From an uncultured Verrucomicrobiota bacterium (GTDB lineage Bacteria; Verrucomicrobiota; Verrucomicrobiia; Verrucomicrobiales; Verrucomicrobiaceae): 34,955 nt of DNA. The DNA lies in contig CAILZI010000101.1 in NCBI GenBank assembly GCA_903838675.1, forward strand, positions 1-34,955. Direction: 5' to 3'. Below are positions 17,121 through 26,911 of the stretch, in pieces (position 1 is the stretch's first letter; every line of letters starts with the position of its first letter). A program made the position numbers and the translations under genes. The notes beneath the pieces were generated by a model. The model ran no database searches. It had not been told where the DNA came from and saw only the letters and a program-made list of their open reading frames with translations.

Positions 17121-18755
17121 ATGTCGCTTCGATTCTTCTCTCTCGCCCTGGTTCTTGCGCTCGCTGTCACTGCCGCCGCAGTTGAAGCTCCCATTACGCT
17201 GACCCTGCAGTCTCGTGCTCCTGCCGGTAAAACGACGCTGGTGAAGGAGCCGTGGCTGCCATCCCGCACCGCCATCATCGTCTGTGACATGTGGGACCTG
17301 CACCACTGCAAAAACGCCGTGACCCGTGAGGTCGAGATGGCGCCGCGCATGAATGAAGTGCTGGAAAAAGCCCGCAAGGATGGCGTGCTCATCATCCATG
17401 CACCGAGCAGCTGCATGAAGCCCTATGAAGGTACAGCCGCACGTGAACGTGCGAAGTCTGCGCCAGCTGCGGCGCGTCTGCCTGACAAGATCGCAGAATG
17501 GTGCAAACAAATCCCGGCGGAGGAGATGGCTGTGTATCCGCTGGATCAAACCGACGGCGGTGAAGATGACGATCCCACCGAGCATGCCGCCTGGGCCCAG
17601 GAACTCACGGCCAAGGGACTCAATCCCAAAGCGCCGTGGACCAAGCAGATCGACGTGCTGCGCATCGACCAGGAAAAAGACGCCATCAGCGACAGCGGCG
17701 TCGAGATCTGGAATCTGCTCGAAGCGCGGAACATCGACAACGTCATCCTGATGGGCGTGCATCTCAACATGTGCGTCTCCGGCCGGCCCTTCGGCCTGCG
17801 CCAGATGGAAAAGAACGGCAAGCACGTCGTCCTCATGCGCGACCTGACGGACACCATGTACAATCCCGCACGGTGGCCTTTCGTCAGCCACACAAAAGGA
17901 ACGGAGCTGTTCGTGGCTCATGTCGAAAAACGCATCTGCCCCACGATCACCTCGGATCAGTTGATTGGCGGCAAGCCCTTTGAGTTCAGTGGTGCCACGG
18001 CGGGCAAAAAGCGCCTGCAGATCATCCTCCTTGGCGACAGCACCACCGAGGCCAGCATTCCGAAGAAACTCGCTCCAGATGAGCCGCAGATTGAGGACAC
18101 CCTGCGCATCAAACTCGCCGCCGAGGCTGATCTTCCTCCCTGCGATGTCTACAACGAAGGCGTCAGCGGTGAATTCATCCGCCGCCTGCTCGACACCCGC
18201 TACGACAAGGCGGTGAAAACCAAACCTCAGGCCGACTACATCTTCATTCGCTATGGCATCAACGACGTTGCCAAACGCGAGGACTTCAAAACGAACTTTC
18301 CCAAGGACTTCCGAGAACTCCTTGCCCGTCTGCATGCAGACCACCCCAACGCCATGCTCATTCCCATGACGGTCATTCCTTACACACTCACAAGCACGCA
18401 CGCTGACATTAATGACCTCGTCACACAGATCGCCACGGAAGAGAAGCTCACGCTCTTTGACATCGTGCCACGCTACCTCGCCGAGCTGAAGAAAGGCCCG
18501 GACATGCTGAACTACCGCCGCTACCAGCTCGCGAAGATCCCGGAAAATCTGCGCGCCTTTGCCACGCCGTACATCCAGCCCGGAGCTGATCCTGCCGTCG
18601 TCGTCCTAGACAACCACCTGGACGGCATCTTTGGCCACCTCCCCGGCTGGGCAGGGGATCGTCATCCGAATCTCGCCGGCTACAACGTCATTGCTGATGA
18701 GACGGCCAAGTGGCTGGCACCGGTGATTCGTGCCAAACTGGGCGATAAAAAGTAA
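17121..18755 (+). CDS. Isochorismatase-like cysteine hydrolase fused to SGNH hydrolase
   Basis: 544 aa, two enzyme domains behind a signal peptide (MSLRFFSLALVLALAVTAAA). Residues ~48-275 are an isochorismatase-fold hydrolase with catalytic Asp56 (IIVCDMWDLHHC), a candidate Lys186 (QEKDAISD) and Cys218 (GVHLNMCVSGRPFGLR). Residues ~298-540 are an SGNH hydrolase with GDSTTEA (Ser307), YGINDV (Asn381) and DRHPNLAGYN (His515). The Asp before His515 is at -2, not the usual -3. The isochorismatase fold generally cleaves C-N or C-O bonds (amidases, nicotinamidase-like), the SGNH domain esters, so one exported protein may attack two linkages of the same compound. Translation probably starts here; longer in-frame starts at 17085 or earlier would bury the signal peptide. 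Third gene of the operon, 71 nt after the previous stop. Confidence 0.85.
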   Translation: MSLRFFSLALVLALAVTAAAVEAPITLTLQSRAPAGKTTLVKEPWLPSRTAIIVCDMWDLHHCKNAVTREVEMAPRMNEVLEKARKDGVLIIHAPSSCMKPYEGTAARERAKSAPAAARLPDKIAEWCKQIPAEEMAVYPLDQTDGGEDDDPTEHAAWAQELTAKGLNPKAPWTKQIDVLRIDQEKDAISDSGVEIWNLLEARNIDNVILMGVHLNMCVSGRPFGLRQMEKNGKHVVLMRDLTDTMYNPARWPFVSHTKGTELFVAHVEKRICPTITSDQLIGGKPFEFSGATAGKKRLQIILLGDSTTEASIPKKLAPDEPQIEDTLRIKLAAEADLPPCDVYNEGVSGEFIRRLLDTRYDKAVKTKPQADYIFIRYGINDVAKREDFKTNFPKDFRELLARLHADHPNAMLIPMTVIPYTLTSTHADINDLVTQIATEEKLTLFDIVPRYLAELKKGPDMLNYRRYQLAKIPENLRAFATPYIQPGADPAVVVLDNHLDGIFGHLPGWAGDRHPNLAGYNVIADETAKWLAPVIRAKLGDKK

Positions 18756-18775
18756 AGCTGTTCTTCCTTACTTTT
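18747..18775. terminator. Bidirectional terminator-like hairpin between convergent genes
   Basis: An 8-bp stem AAAAGTAA/TTACTTTT (18748-18755 and 18768-18775) with a 12-nt loop lies between the convergent fusion-hydrolase and MBL genes. Each arm contains the stop codon of one gene (TAA at 18753-18755 and, on the minus strand, TAA at 18770-18768), and each strand ends in T-rich sequence. The stem is A/T-rich, so efficiency is uncertain. Confidence 0.45.
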
Positions 18776-19817
18776 CGCGCGTCTGGAAAGTGCGGCTGTG
18801 CTTCTGCGAGGGAACCTCAATGGTGTAGCTTTTCGCATCGGCACTGACGGTGCAGTGAATGTGCTCGGCGGCGCAGCCTTCTGCCAGATCGCCATGGTTG
18901 GCGATCATCGTCTTGTCCGCCGTGTTTTCATGGTCGTCGCGTACATTTTCATGCACCTGATAGATCGCTTGGATCGTCGGCGTCGATTTGAGCGCGTCCA
19001 TGGCGGACTTGCTCGTGCCTTTACGCGGACCGTTGTTCATCACTGAAACCGTGGGCTGCAGGCTGTGGATGAGCATGGGATTGTTGCTCACATCCAGGCC
19101 GTGATGGTCCACCTGATACAGATCGACGGTGCCGACGAGATTGAAGGGGGAGACTAGCTTCTCTTCGACATTCCATGAAAGATCACCGCCGTCAAAAAAG
19201 CGGAAGCCGCCAAACTGCAGCAGCATGACGACGCTGTTGGCGTTGTCGGTTGAGTCGGGAGCTTTGGGCGGCACGGAACCTTTGAGCGGGTTTCCGGGCT
19301 GGTCGGGATAAGGCGGAATGAACTGCTGATTTGCGCCAAGGCAGCGCAGTGTCAGCCTGGGGCTGCCCTCGACCTGCTTGAGCGGAACAATCGCGCCCGG
19401 GGCCAGCGTGACACGTTTTTCCACCTTCGCATCGCGGTAAGGGCGGCTCGTCAGCGTCCAGCGCATGTCCTGCGCCTTGCCATCCGGACTTCCATCGGGG
19501 ATGCCTTTGTCGTACAGTGTGCCGACCGGCATCAGCTCCGCCAGTTCGGCCAGCCCGCCAAAGTGATCCCCATGAAAATGCGTGATGACGACGTGATCGA
19601 TGCGCGTGAGCTTTGCCTGCTCCATTGCGATTTTTTGGATGCGCTGCGGGTCACGCCCGCCCGGATTGCCGGTATCGATAAGCACCGACTCACCCGCCGG
19701 TGTCACGATCAACGTCGAGCCGCCGCCTTCAGAATCGATCCAGTAAATGTCGAGTGTTTGGTCACGCGCGGAGAGAGTGAGGGTGCAGGCAAGCAGAGCG
19801 GCGAAGATGGATTTCAT
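18768..19817 (-). CDS. Secreted metallo-beta-lactamase-fold hydrolase
   Basis: 349 aa with a short signal peptide ([17 protein letters not shown]). The metal-binding motif is [10 protein letters not shown] (His80, His82, Asp84, His85); later metal-ligand candidates are Asp in FDGGDLS and His in VDHHGLD. The domain [27 protein letters not shown] matches the ComEC-C-terminal/secreted MBL group, which includes nucleases and phosphodiesterases; the substrate is not predictable. The start at 19817 was chosen for the signal peptide. It lies 59 nt downstream of the giant A2M-like gene on the same strand, so co-transcription is likely. The gap contains a perfect 10-bp hairpin. Confidence 0.82.
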   Translation of the reverse strand: MKSIFAALLACTLTLSARDQTLDIYWIDSEGGGSTLIVTPAGESVLIDTGNPGGRDPQRIQKIAMEQAKLTRIDHVVITHFHGDHFGGLAELAELMPVGTLYDKGIPDGSPDGKAQDMRWTLTSRPYRDAKVEKRVTLAPGAIVPLKQVEGSPRLTLRCLGANQQFIPPYPDQPGNPLKGSVPPKAPDSTDNANSVVMLLQFGGFRFFDGGDLSWNVEEKLVSPFNLVGTVDLYQVDHHGLDVSNNPMLIHSLQPTVSVMNNGPRKGTSKSAMDALKSTPTIQAIYQVHENVRDDHENTADKTMIANHGDLAEGCAAEHIHCTVSADAKSYTIEVPSQKHSRTFQTREK

Positions 19818-19828
19818 GGTGGGAGAAG

Positions 19829-19854
19829 CGCCTTCTTCACGCTCGAAGAAGGCG
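19829..19854 (-). promoter_or_regulatory. Perfect 10-bp hairpin in the leader of the MBL gene
   Basis: CGCCTTCTTC (19829-19838) and GAAGAAGGCG (19845-19854) form a perfect stem with a 6-nt loop. On the minus strand it follows the A2M-like stop by 22 nt and ends 11 nt before the MBL start codon. The sequence after it, CTTCTCCCACC, is pyrimidine-rich but not a proper T tract. It may be a weak intercistronic terminator, an RNA-processing site or a translation-control stem. Confidence 0.5.
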
Positions 19855-19876
19855 GGTTCTCTCATGGCAAATGAAT

Positions 19877-22800
19877 CTACCGTCCCGGCGGCTTCACTTC
19901 CTTCACCGTTGCACCATGGGTGTCGCTGAGGATCAGGAGTGCCAGTTTTTCCACGTTTTGAAGCTCGGCGGGCTTGAGCATCTGGTAGTCAAGGCCGTTG
20001 GCGGGCGCGGCTTCATAGGGGGTGGGCTGGGGTGGCAGCAGTGGATTGCCATTGCTGTCGGGGCCGTTGAGGCTGGCGTAGTCAAAGCGGCCGCGCAGGT
20101 CGGTGTAGCCGTCCTTGAAGAAGCGCACAGTGCCGTTGTTGAGGCGGGCGTACACTTTGACGTAGGCCTTGGGCAGCGGCTTGTCGGTGGTGGCGTCGAG
20201 GGTTTCGAGGCGGCCATAGTTTTCGTTCAGCGTCAGCTTCAAGGTGTTGGCGTGGTAGGCCTGCGTCTTGCGCAGTCCGGCGCCGAGGACTTCGACGAGC
20301 ACGTTTGCCTTTGCGAATTCCGCAGGCAGCGCGAGGTCGAGCGTGGTCAGGTTTTTCGGCAGTGCCTGCGTGGCAGTCTTGTTCGGCTTGATGATGCTGA
20401 AGCGTCCGGCGTCCTGGCTCACAAAAGGATTGCTGCTGAAGCTGAACTCGGGGTCCATGAGGTAGTAGTTCAGCGTGACTTCTGCGAGGTTTTTCCAGCT
20501 CAAATTGATGGTCTTGTTTTCCACTTTGAAGTCAAAGCCCGGCTCGCTTGCTGCGAGTTCAGCCTGCTGCTTCTCGCGGTCGGGCATGTCGCCTTTTTCC
20601 ACCTTTGCAGCCTTGCCTTCGATTTGATCAAGCTGAGCCGCCACATCCGCAAAGAGCAGCTTCCAGCGTGGCACCGGATAATCGGCATACTTCGCAGCGA
20701 GACCGCGTGCGGCGGCGAGATCACCTTCATAGAAGGCGGCGTAGCACTGGAAATAATCATGCTGGATCTTGGTGGGCAGCTTGGCGGCGTCGATGGACTT
20801 GAAGCGTGCCAGCGCCTCCTCCACGCGGTCTTGCAGGAAGAGGAAGTAGGCCACGCTCAGGTTGTCCATGGCGTCGAGCTGCGGCTTGTGCGCCAGAATG
20901 CCGAGAAGCTTGGTGTACTGCTCCAGCACTGCGGGATTGGCGATGCGCCAATCATTGCCCACGCGGTGAGCGCGCTGATTGACGAGCGGGGAGTATTCGA
21001 GCTGCTCATAGCTGCGGCGTTCGATGGGGTCGAGCGTGAGGAGCTTGCTGGAAAAATACGGGCCGCAGGCATCACCGAACTGCACCTTCAACCATTCACG
21101 CAGCGTGGCGGCATCGTTGTGGAGCAATGCGTAGGTGTCGATGGTTTCATCGTCGATGTGATGTGCACGCATGAAGGCGATGAGCTTTTTGTAGAAGTCC
21201 ACGCTCTGGCGGCAGCGCCATGCAATGCGGGTCAGATCGAGGGCCGCGAGGTTGTTCTGATCAAGAAACGTGAAGACCTCCGCCTCGCTGCTATATTGCG
21301 AAACATAATCCCACGAGGCCTTGTCCACTTCGGTGAGTTTTGGCACAACGTTGAACTCAAACGGCTTCGCGCCTGCCGCACTGGTGCTGGTGGCCACATT
21401 CACCGGGAAGTGCGCGAACTTGAGCCCAGCCTTGGCAGGGACCAGCGGGAAGTAGAAGTAATACTCGAAGGTCTGCGTGGTGTACGGCTCCAGGCGCACC
21501 TGCTTGGAGTCGGTGGCCTTGCTGCCGAGCACGGGCAGCGCGCCCTGCGGGATCTGCAGAAGCACCACCGCCTTCACCGGACTGCTGGTAGGGTTGGTGA
21601 CGACGATGTTCGCACCATACGTCGCGCTGGTGAGGAACTCGGTGGTCACATACTTCTCGAATTTCTCATTCCCCTCCATGCGGTAGCGGTCGCTCTGGCG
21701 GAAGAAGCTTTGGGAGACGAGGAGCTGCCCCTGCGCATTTTTGTCGACAGCGGCAGGTTTGATCTCCTTGTGATACACGATGCACGGCCCGCCTGCGGTA
21801 AAAGTGAGCCTCCCGTTCTCGGCCTTGGTGCTGTGCTTGGGAGCCTCAAACGGCAGATCAAGCACGGAGAGTGCGAGCATCATTTCGGTAAAGTTGCTGA
21901 CGGCCTCGGCAGCATTGGCCGAAACAAAACCACCCTTCGATCCTGCTGCCACCCAGACAGCGTAATCGCGCCAGAACGCATTCACCGTGACGAGGTCGGC
22001 GTTTTGCTCGGTGATGCGCAGCTTGTAGTAGTTGTTCTCCGCCCATTCCTTCGTGGGACCAAGGGCGCGGAAGAAGACGCGGACCGCTTTGCGGGCTTCC
22101 TTGGCATCTACGTCTCCGAAATAGAGGACTCCGCCACTGATGATCGTCCCTCCGCTGTAACTGTTGACTCCGCTCAGTGCCCAGCCACCTGAGCCCGATT
22201 TTCGAAGCGCTTCCTCACGTTTCTCGCCGAGTGCCGTCATCTCCTTGACGCTCGCATCCTTGTCGAGTGCAATTTTAGCCGCTGGAAGCTGTTGCAGCTC
22301 AAGGGAATTCAGGGAGCGTTGCCGGGTGATCGATGAAATATTGCTGCTGCCCGAAGTTGCAGCCCCGCCTGCGGCAAAAGCATCTGCGGGGGCGGCTGCC
22401 GCTGCTGGCATAGGCGACATGGGTGCCAGAGGTGGCGGTGGTGCCGGGTTCATTGCCGCGCCATAACCGGATGCGTCCGAATACAAAGCTCCTTCTTCCA
22501 TCGTGCGGCCACGCAAGGCAGTTTCAAAGAGTTGATCCTGCAGTTCCGGATTCGGCGGTATCATTTCCCACAACTCACGTACATGTCGTGCAGTATTTGG
22601 AGCTTCATCTTTGATCCGCTGCGCGAGCAGAATACGCTCGACAACATTGAGGCGAGCGTAGGCCCAGGGCTCCAGGTGTGGGGCAAGATCGAGGCCGAGG
22701 AGATACTCATCCATGAAGGTCTTGTCCTTCTTGTTGGCAAGGGAGGGCTTCACCACCGCATCGAAGAAGGCCTTGTCTTTGCGGGAGAGGAAAAAGTTCA

Positions 22801-25800
22801 GTTCATGGCAGGCGAACTCCCCGTATTTCGCGCGCTTCGCATCCTCGTCGAGCTTGGGCCAGTTCAGCAGCCATGCGAACTGGGCGAGGTAGCCATCGTT
22901 GCTGATCGTGGTGAACAGCGAGTGAATTCCTCCAAGCGTGTCGTAAGTTTCGAGCTGGCTGGTGAGGACGTCCGCCAGGGTGAGGACCTTGCCGGATTCG
23001 AGGACCGTGATTTCCTTTTTCTGTGTGAAGGGCTTCACCGGATCAAGATTGCGCGCGAGTCGCTGATCAATAAATTTCGTGGGCGCTTCCGGCAGCGTGA
23101 GTGTACGCCAGGAGGCGTTCTGCAGGTCTTCGGCATAAATCTGCAAGTGCTGGCGGTCGCCGAGGGCTTTGCGTTCGATGCGGACCATTCCGTCTTTATC
23201 TGGAACAAGGTTGTAGATAACCGGTGCGGACGCTGCGAGGAAGTCGAGGTTTGTGCCGCCTGCCGGACCGCTTTGGGGCTGAGGTTTGTTGGCTGGAATT
23301 GGTACCGCACTCGACATGGCAGATGAGGCACCGCCGCGTGTCATCGCCGCATTTTGGCCTCCTGCTTGAGAGAGTTCGTCGAGGTCGGTGCTGCGATACT
23401 CCCAGGGATTCAGCAGCAGGCCGGGCCGGGTGAGCATGTTGCCGGGGAAGAGCTTGGTGTAACGTCGCTCTAGAATGTAGCGGTACTCATCGCCGATCTC
23501 GCGGCCTGCGGAGTAGAGGTTCGGGTTTCTTGCCGGCGTACCAGAGGCGGCACCAAAACGGGTGAAGCCACCGAGGCCGCCGAAGATGCCGCTGCCGGGA
23601 TCAAAGCGCGAGGCGGTGAAGTGGACGCGTGCGAAAGGGCTGCTGTTGGCGAGTTTGACGGTGACGAATTCCTTGTCGTTTTCGATGCTGGTGATGTGGA
23701 GCGGCGAGTTGCCTTTGAGTTCAAGCTGGCGGTGCCTGCCCAGCACCCAGCCGCCGAGGCTGTCTCCCTGGGACACTTTGATTGTGATGAGCGGCTGGTC
23801 GGGAATTTGCAGCGAGTAATCGCCGGGCTTGAGACCGCTGATGGTGAGGAAACCGTTTTCAGATTTGAGCAGTGATGCGAGGTCGGCGGTGAAGGTGCCG
23901 GAGCTTTGAGCAAGGAGTGAGTCTGGCCGACTGCCTGCATCACGCGCTGGAACACGAATCGTTTCGCCCTCCCTGGCATGAATGGTGGTGGAGAGCGTGC
24001 TGTCCGCACCCTCCAGCGGCCAGAGTGTTTGACGACCATTGGGGATTTTGGCGGCGACCGATTCAATCCCGGCGAGTTTGCCCAGGTTCACGCGGCCTTG
24101 CGCATCCGTGCGCAGCGGAACGACCTGGGAGCGATTGAACTCGCGGTGCTTGAAGGTGAAGAGGACTTGCTGGTCGGCGATCGGCTCGCCGTTTTTCCCA
24201 AGCAGTTCAAAAGTACGCTGACCGTCAAAGGTGCTGAGATGGCCGTCGTTCACGGCTTCGGTCTTGTCGATGCCATTAAGAGTCCACGTATGACTGGCAT
24301 TGAGATCCTTCTTCGTTCCACCGTCACTGAGGACATCCACTTTGGCACTGAAGCTGACGGTGAGTGAGGCAAGGCGCTCGGGAACGGTGAGAGTATGAGT
24401 GAGATCGCTGCCGGCGCTGAGTTTGAGATCTTTAACTTCGCGTGTGGTCGAGATGCCATCATGCGTGGTGCTGATGATGGAGAGCTTCGGTTCGGTGAGC
24501 AGTTCGGGGGAAACATGCACTTCGCCCATCATCAAAGCGGTGCGCACGACGAGGGTGGCTTCGCGGCGGGAGAGCAACTGCTCACGTTCGATGTGGAACT
24601 GCGCGTCCAGCCGGTATTCCTCGGCATGGTGGTTGAAGGAGGTGAGCGTGGCAAAGGTGCCTGCGGCATCGCCAATGATCAGGTTCTTGGTGCCGGGCTG
24701 GTGGGTGAATGGAACGACGATGCGTCCGAGCTTTTCATTGCGCAGCAGCTTGCGTCCTTCAAACCAAGCAACGGCGTCATTTACCGGCTGGTTTTTTTCG
24801 TCCAGAACGAGAATCAAGTCTCCGCTGGGGCCTGTCCGCTGCAGGGTGTGGTACTGGCCGGTGCGGATGAGAGCACGGCTGCTGCGGCCGCCGCCGATGA
24901 ATTCGATGATCCACGCACCGCGTTTGCCTTTGAGTTCGGGAAACTTGAAGGTCTGCCGCTTGCGCGTGAACGGCCCGCCTTCAAACGCGTGCGTCTGCTC
25001 GCTGTTGGCCACGAGGCCATCAAGATTGAGATCCGTATTGAGCTGGCGCTGCTGTGTCTGGAAAAAATTCAGCGTGTTCAGCTCGAAGATCTTCACGATG
25101 AGCTTCGGCGTGTTTTTGACTGTGACTTCAAACTGGACGTCGTCACCGGGCGAGAACTGCGGCGCATTCGTGGTTGGGAACTCGATGTCGACGCGCTCCT
25201 TGAGCCGCTGGAATTCGGTGGGCGTGATCAGCGAGGCCCAGTGTTCGGGACTGCCGATGCCGTTCGTGATCATCGCCTCCGCCAGCAAGGGGGTGAGCCA
25301 TTCTTCCGCGATGTAGGTGGTCCATGGCGCGAGCACCGCATTGGGATCGGCAGCGGGCTTCACCTCGGCAGCAAAGAGATGGAGGAAATACTCACGAACG
25401 AGCGGCTCGTCGGTGCCAAGAGGCGGTGAAAGCAGCAGCGCTTCGCTGAGGTCGGTATTGAGGTTGGAAAGTTCCGTGGCTTTGACGTCCTTGATGTAGG
25501 TGTAGTTGATGTAACTGACCTGACGCGGCAGCTTGATGTACTCGATGAAGCGGCTGCGGTCGTACACGCCCTGCTTGCGGTCGTGGTCGAGGCGCAGGTA
25601 GAGGATGCGGGCCTTGAGCGTGTTTTGGGAAGGCGGCAGTTTTTGGGCAAATGCCCACACACGGTCCAGCCAGGCTGCACGCTCAGCGTCGTCGTATTCC
25701 AAGTTCACATCCGCGCCGGGGGCCAGCTTGCGCAGGCGTGTGTTCACAAAAGCCTGCTGGCCCAGCCACTGCGGGAAGGTTTGGAGCAGGGCATCCAGCT

Positions 25801-26449
25801 GCTCCGGCAGCAGGGAGCGATGGATGGACAGCGCGCCAAAGCTGCGGGATTTGTTCGCCTGAAGGTCGGCGATGATGGCCTGCACGAGATTGGGCACGTC
25901 GGGACGCTGGAGCTTGCTGAGCACACTGCGCCGCTGATCCGGCGAAAGCGGCACCTGATCCCGAATGAGTGAGGCGAGTGCGGACTGGGAAAGGGATTCG
26001 AGGCCGCGATCATTGTTCAGCGCATCAGCTAGAAAAACCTCACGGTTGATTTTGGCGGGATCGAGCTGCGTCGGGAGGTCGGGTTTTTGGTCACGCACTT
26101 CCTGCTGGTGGTCGTGACGAATGCCCAGACGCTCAATAAGGTACTTCAGCGTGGCCTGAGGATCACGCTCATAGTCCAGGAGGGCCTCGCGATTGAGAAT
26201 GATGCGGCGGGCTTCGTTTTCGTCAGGCACACGTTCACGCCACTGATTGAGGATTTGATTGAGCTTCGCGTTATCGCGGACGTTTTGATAATGGAGGGCG
26301 TGGAAGAAATAGTATTCCTCCGAGCCCGGGACGAGTTCGCCGAGGGCTTTTTCACGGTCGGCTGCGAGGGCAAAGCGCTCGATGAAACCGGTTTCATTGT
26401 CGGCAAAAGCCGTGAGAGGGAGAAGGAGGGCAAGAACGAGCGATTTCAT
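19877..26449 (-). CDS. Giant exported alpha-2-macroglobulin-like multidomain protein
   Basis: 2190 aa with signal peptide [17 protein letters not shown]. Residues ~25-400 are largely helical. From ~425 a series of Ig-like MG-type domains begins ([57 protein letters not shown] with [12 protein letters not shown]), extending to ~1000. A block of Gly/Ala/Pro linkers (for example ~1327-1362) separates it from a region with helical repeats (~1150-1300) and later TPR-like helices (~1833-1953). A final MG-like/carrier domain contains [27 protein letters not shown]. No CxEQ thioester motif was found, so protease trapping by thioester is unlikely. Residues 1421-1444 match an autotransporter-associated beta-strand repeat ([15 protein letters not shown]). 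Likely periplasmic. The A2M link is by domain style, not by full-length match, and the function is unknown. Confidence 0.72.
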   Translation of the reverse strand: MKSLVLALLLPLTAFADNETGFIERFALAADREKALGELVPGSEEYYFFHALHYQNVRDNAKLNQILNQWRERVPDENEARRIILNREALLDYERDPQATLKYLIERLGIRHDHQQEVRDQKPDLPTQLDPAKINREVFLADALNNDRGLESLSQSALASLIRDQVPLSPDQRRSVLSKLQRPDVPNLVQAIIADLQANKSRSFGALSIHRSLLPEQLDALLQTFPQWLGQQAFVNTRLRKLAPGADVNLEYDDAERAAWLDRVWAFAQKLPPSQNTLKARILYLRLDHDRKQGVYDRSRFIEYIKLPRQVSYINYTYIKDVKATELSNLNTDLSEALLLSPPLGTDEPLVREYFLHLFAAEVKPAADPNAVLAPWTTYIAEEWLTPLLAEAMITNGIGSPEHWASLITPTEFQRLKERVDIEFPTTNAPQFSPGDDVQFEVTVKNTPKLIVKIFELNTLNFFQTQQRQLNTDLNLDGLVANSEQTHAFEGGPFTRKRQTFKFPELKGKRGAWIIEFIGGGRSSRALIRTGQYHTLQRTGPSGDLILVLDEKNQPVNDAVAWFEGRKLLRNEKLGRIVVPFTHQPGTKNLIIGDAAGTFATLTSFNHHAEEYRLDAQFHIEREQLLSRREATLVVRTALMMGEVHVSPELLTEPKLSIISTTHDGISTTREVKDLKLSAGSDLTHTLTVPERLASLTVSFSAKVDVLSDGGTKKDLNASHTWTLNGIDKTEAVNDGHLSTFDGQRTFELLGKNGEPIADQQVLFTFKHREFNRSQVVPLRTDAQGRVNLGKLAGIESVAAKIPNGRQTLWPLEGADSTLSTTIHAREGETIRVPARDAGSRPDSLLAQSSGTFTADLASLLKSENGFLTISGLKPGDYSLQIPDQPLITIKVSQGDSLGGWVLGRHRQLELKGNSPLHITSIENDKEFVTVKLANSSPFARVHFTASRFDPGSGIFGGLGGFTRFGAASGTPARNPNLYSAGREIGDEYRYILERRYTKLFPGNMLTRPGLLLNPWEYRSTDLDELSQAGGQNAAMTRGGASSAMSSAVPIPANKPQPQSGPAGGTNLDFLAASAPVIYNLVPDKDGMVRIERKALGDRQHLQIYAEDLQNASWRTLTLPEAPTKFIDQRLARNLDPVKPFTQKKEITVLESGKVLTLADVLTSQLETYDTLGGIHSLFTTISNDGYLAQFAWLLNWPKLDEDAKRAKYGEFACHELNFFLSRKDKAFFDAVVKPSLANKKDKTFMDEYLLGLDLAPHLEPWAYARLNVVERILLAQRIKDEAPNTARHVRELWEMIPPNPELQDQLFETALRGRTMEEGALYSDASGYGAAMNPAPPPPLAPMSPMPAAAAAPADAFAAGGAATSGSSNISSITRQRSLNSLELQQLPAAKIALDKDASVKEMTALGEKREEALRKSGSGGWALSGVNSYSGGTIISGGVLYFGDVDAKEARKAVRVFFRALGPTKEWAENNYYKLRITEQNADLVTVNAFWRDYAVWVAAGSKGGFVSANAAEAVSNFTEMMLALSVLDLPFEAPKHSTKAENGRLTFTAGGPCIVYHKEIKPAAVDKNAQGQLLVSQSFFRQSDRYRMEGNEKFEKYVTTEFLTSATYGANIVVTNPTSSPVKAVVLLQIPQGALPVLGSKATDSKQVRLEPYTTQTFEYYFYFPLVPAKAGLKFAHFPVNVATSTSAAGAKPFEFNVVPKLTEVDKASWDYVSQYSSEAEVFTFLDQNNLAALDLTRIAWRCRQSVDFYKKLIAFMRAHHIDDETIDTYALLHNDAATLREWLKVQFGDACGPYFSSKLLTLDPIERRSYEQLEYSPLVNQRAHRVGNDWRIANPAVLEQYTKLLGILAHKPQLDAMDNLSVAYFLFLQDRVEEALARFKSIDAAKLPTKIQHDYFQCYAAFYEGDLAAARGLAAKYADYPVPRWKLLFADVAAQLDQIEGKAAKVEKGDMPDREKQQAELAASEPGFDFKVENKTINLSWKNLAEVTLNYYLMDPEFSFSSNPFVSQDAGRFSIIKPNKTATQALPKNLTTLDLALPAEFAKANVLVEVLGAGLRKTQAYHANTLKLTLNENYGRLETLDATTDKPLPKAYVKVYARLNNGTVRFFKDGYTDLRGRFDYASLNGPDSNGNPLLPPQPTPYEAAPANGLDYQMLKPAELQNVEKLALLILSDTHGATVKEVKPPGR

Positions 26450-26619
26450 GGCCGGAGGCTGGTTGGAGTGGATGATGCGGCGAGCATCACGGCTGAAGCG
26501 AGCTTTTATTGTAAAGACTCTGTCAAAGGGGGCGGGGGAGGGGGGCGGTCAGGCAAAAAACCGTTTGAAACCCAGGGGGCGGGAACTACTATCTCCGCCC
26601 TTTACTTTCCCAGATCCCC

Positions 26620-26853
26620 ATGGCCGACGCTGCAAACAAATACGCCCAAAACGCTTCCGGAGCTTACTATGTCGATGACCAGTGCATCGACTGCGACCTC
26701 TGCCGCGAAACGGCCCCCGCAAACTTCAAGCGTGACGACGATGGCGGTCACTCCTTCCTCTACAAGCAGCCTGAAACGGACGAGGAACGCGCCCTTTGCG
26801 AAGAAGCTCTCACCGGCTGCCCGGTGGAAGCGATCGGTCGTGACGGCGAGTAG
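26620..26853 (+). CDS. Small ferredoxin, single [4Fe-4S] type
   Basis: 77-aa soluble electron carrier. Cluster ligands are Cys22, Cys25 and Cys28 in CIDCDLC plus Cys67 in TGCPVEAIG; a further conserved Cys60 lies in ALCEEALTGCP. Only one cluster-binding set is present, so it is not the 2x[4Fe-4S] form. The acidic sequence (DDDGG, ETDEER) is normal for ferredoxins. The redox partner is not encoded nearby. There is no Shine-Dalgarno; the ATG follows CCCC. Divergent from the giant A2M-like gene with 170 nt between. Confidence 0.92.
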   Translation: MADAANKYAQNASGAYYVDDQCIDCDLCRETAPANFKRDDDGGHSFLYKQPETDEERALCEEALTGCPVEAIGRDGE

Positions 26854-26911
26854 GACTGTCTGAATTAACGCTTGCTGCGCACCTTCATACCGAAGGGTAA
26901 CGCGCCGTTTG

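Noticed and set aside
17022..18401. 459-codon minus-strand frame opposite the isochorismatase-SGNH gene
   Set aside because: Antisense; the plus strand carries two complete active sites.
19871..22192. 773-codon plus-strand open frame opposite the A2M-like gene
   Set aside because: Fully antisense to a frame with signal peptide and domain features; its translation has no recognisable motifs and reflects GC-rich codon use on the other strand.
24395..25429. 344-codon and overlapping 305-codon plus-strand frames
   Set aside because: Antisense shadows of the A2M-like gene without signal, motif or start context.
26450..26619. Sigma70-like promoter (TTGACA on the minus strand near 26525) for the giant gene
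   Set aside because: No -10 box at acceptable spacing could be found; the match was to one hexamer only.
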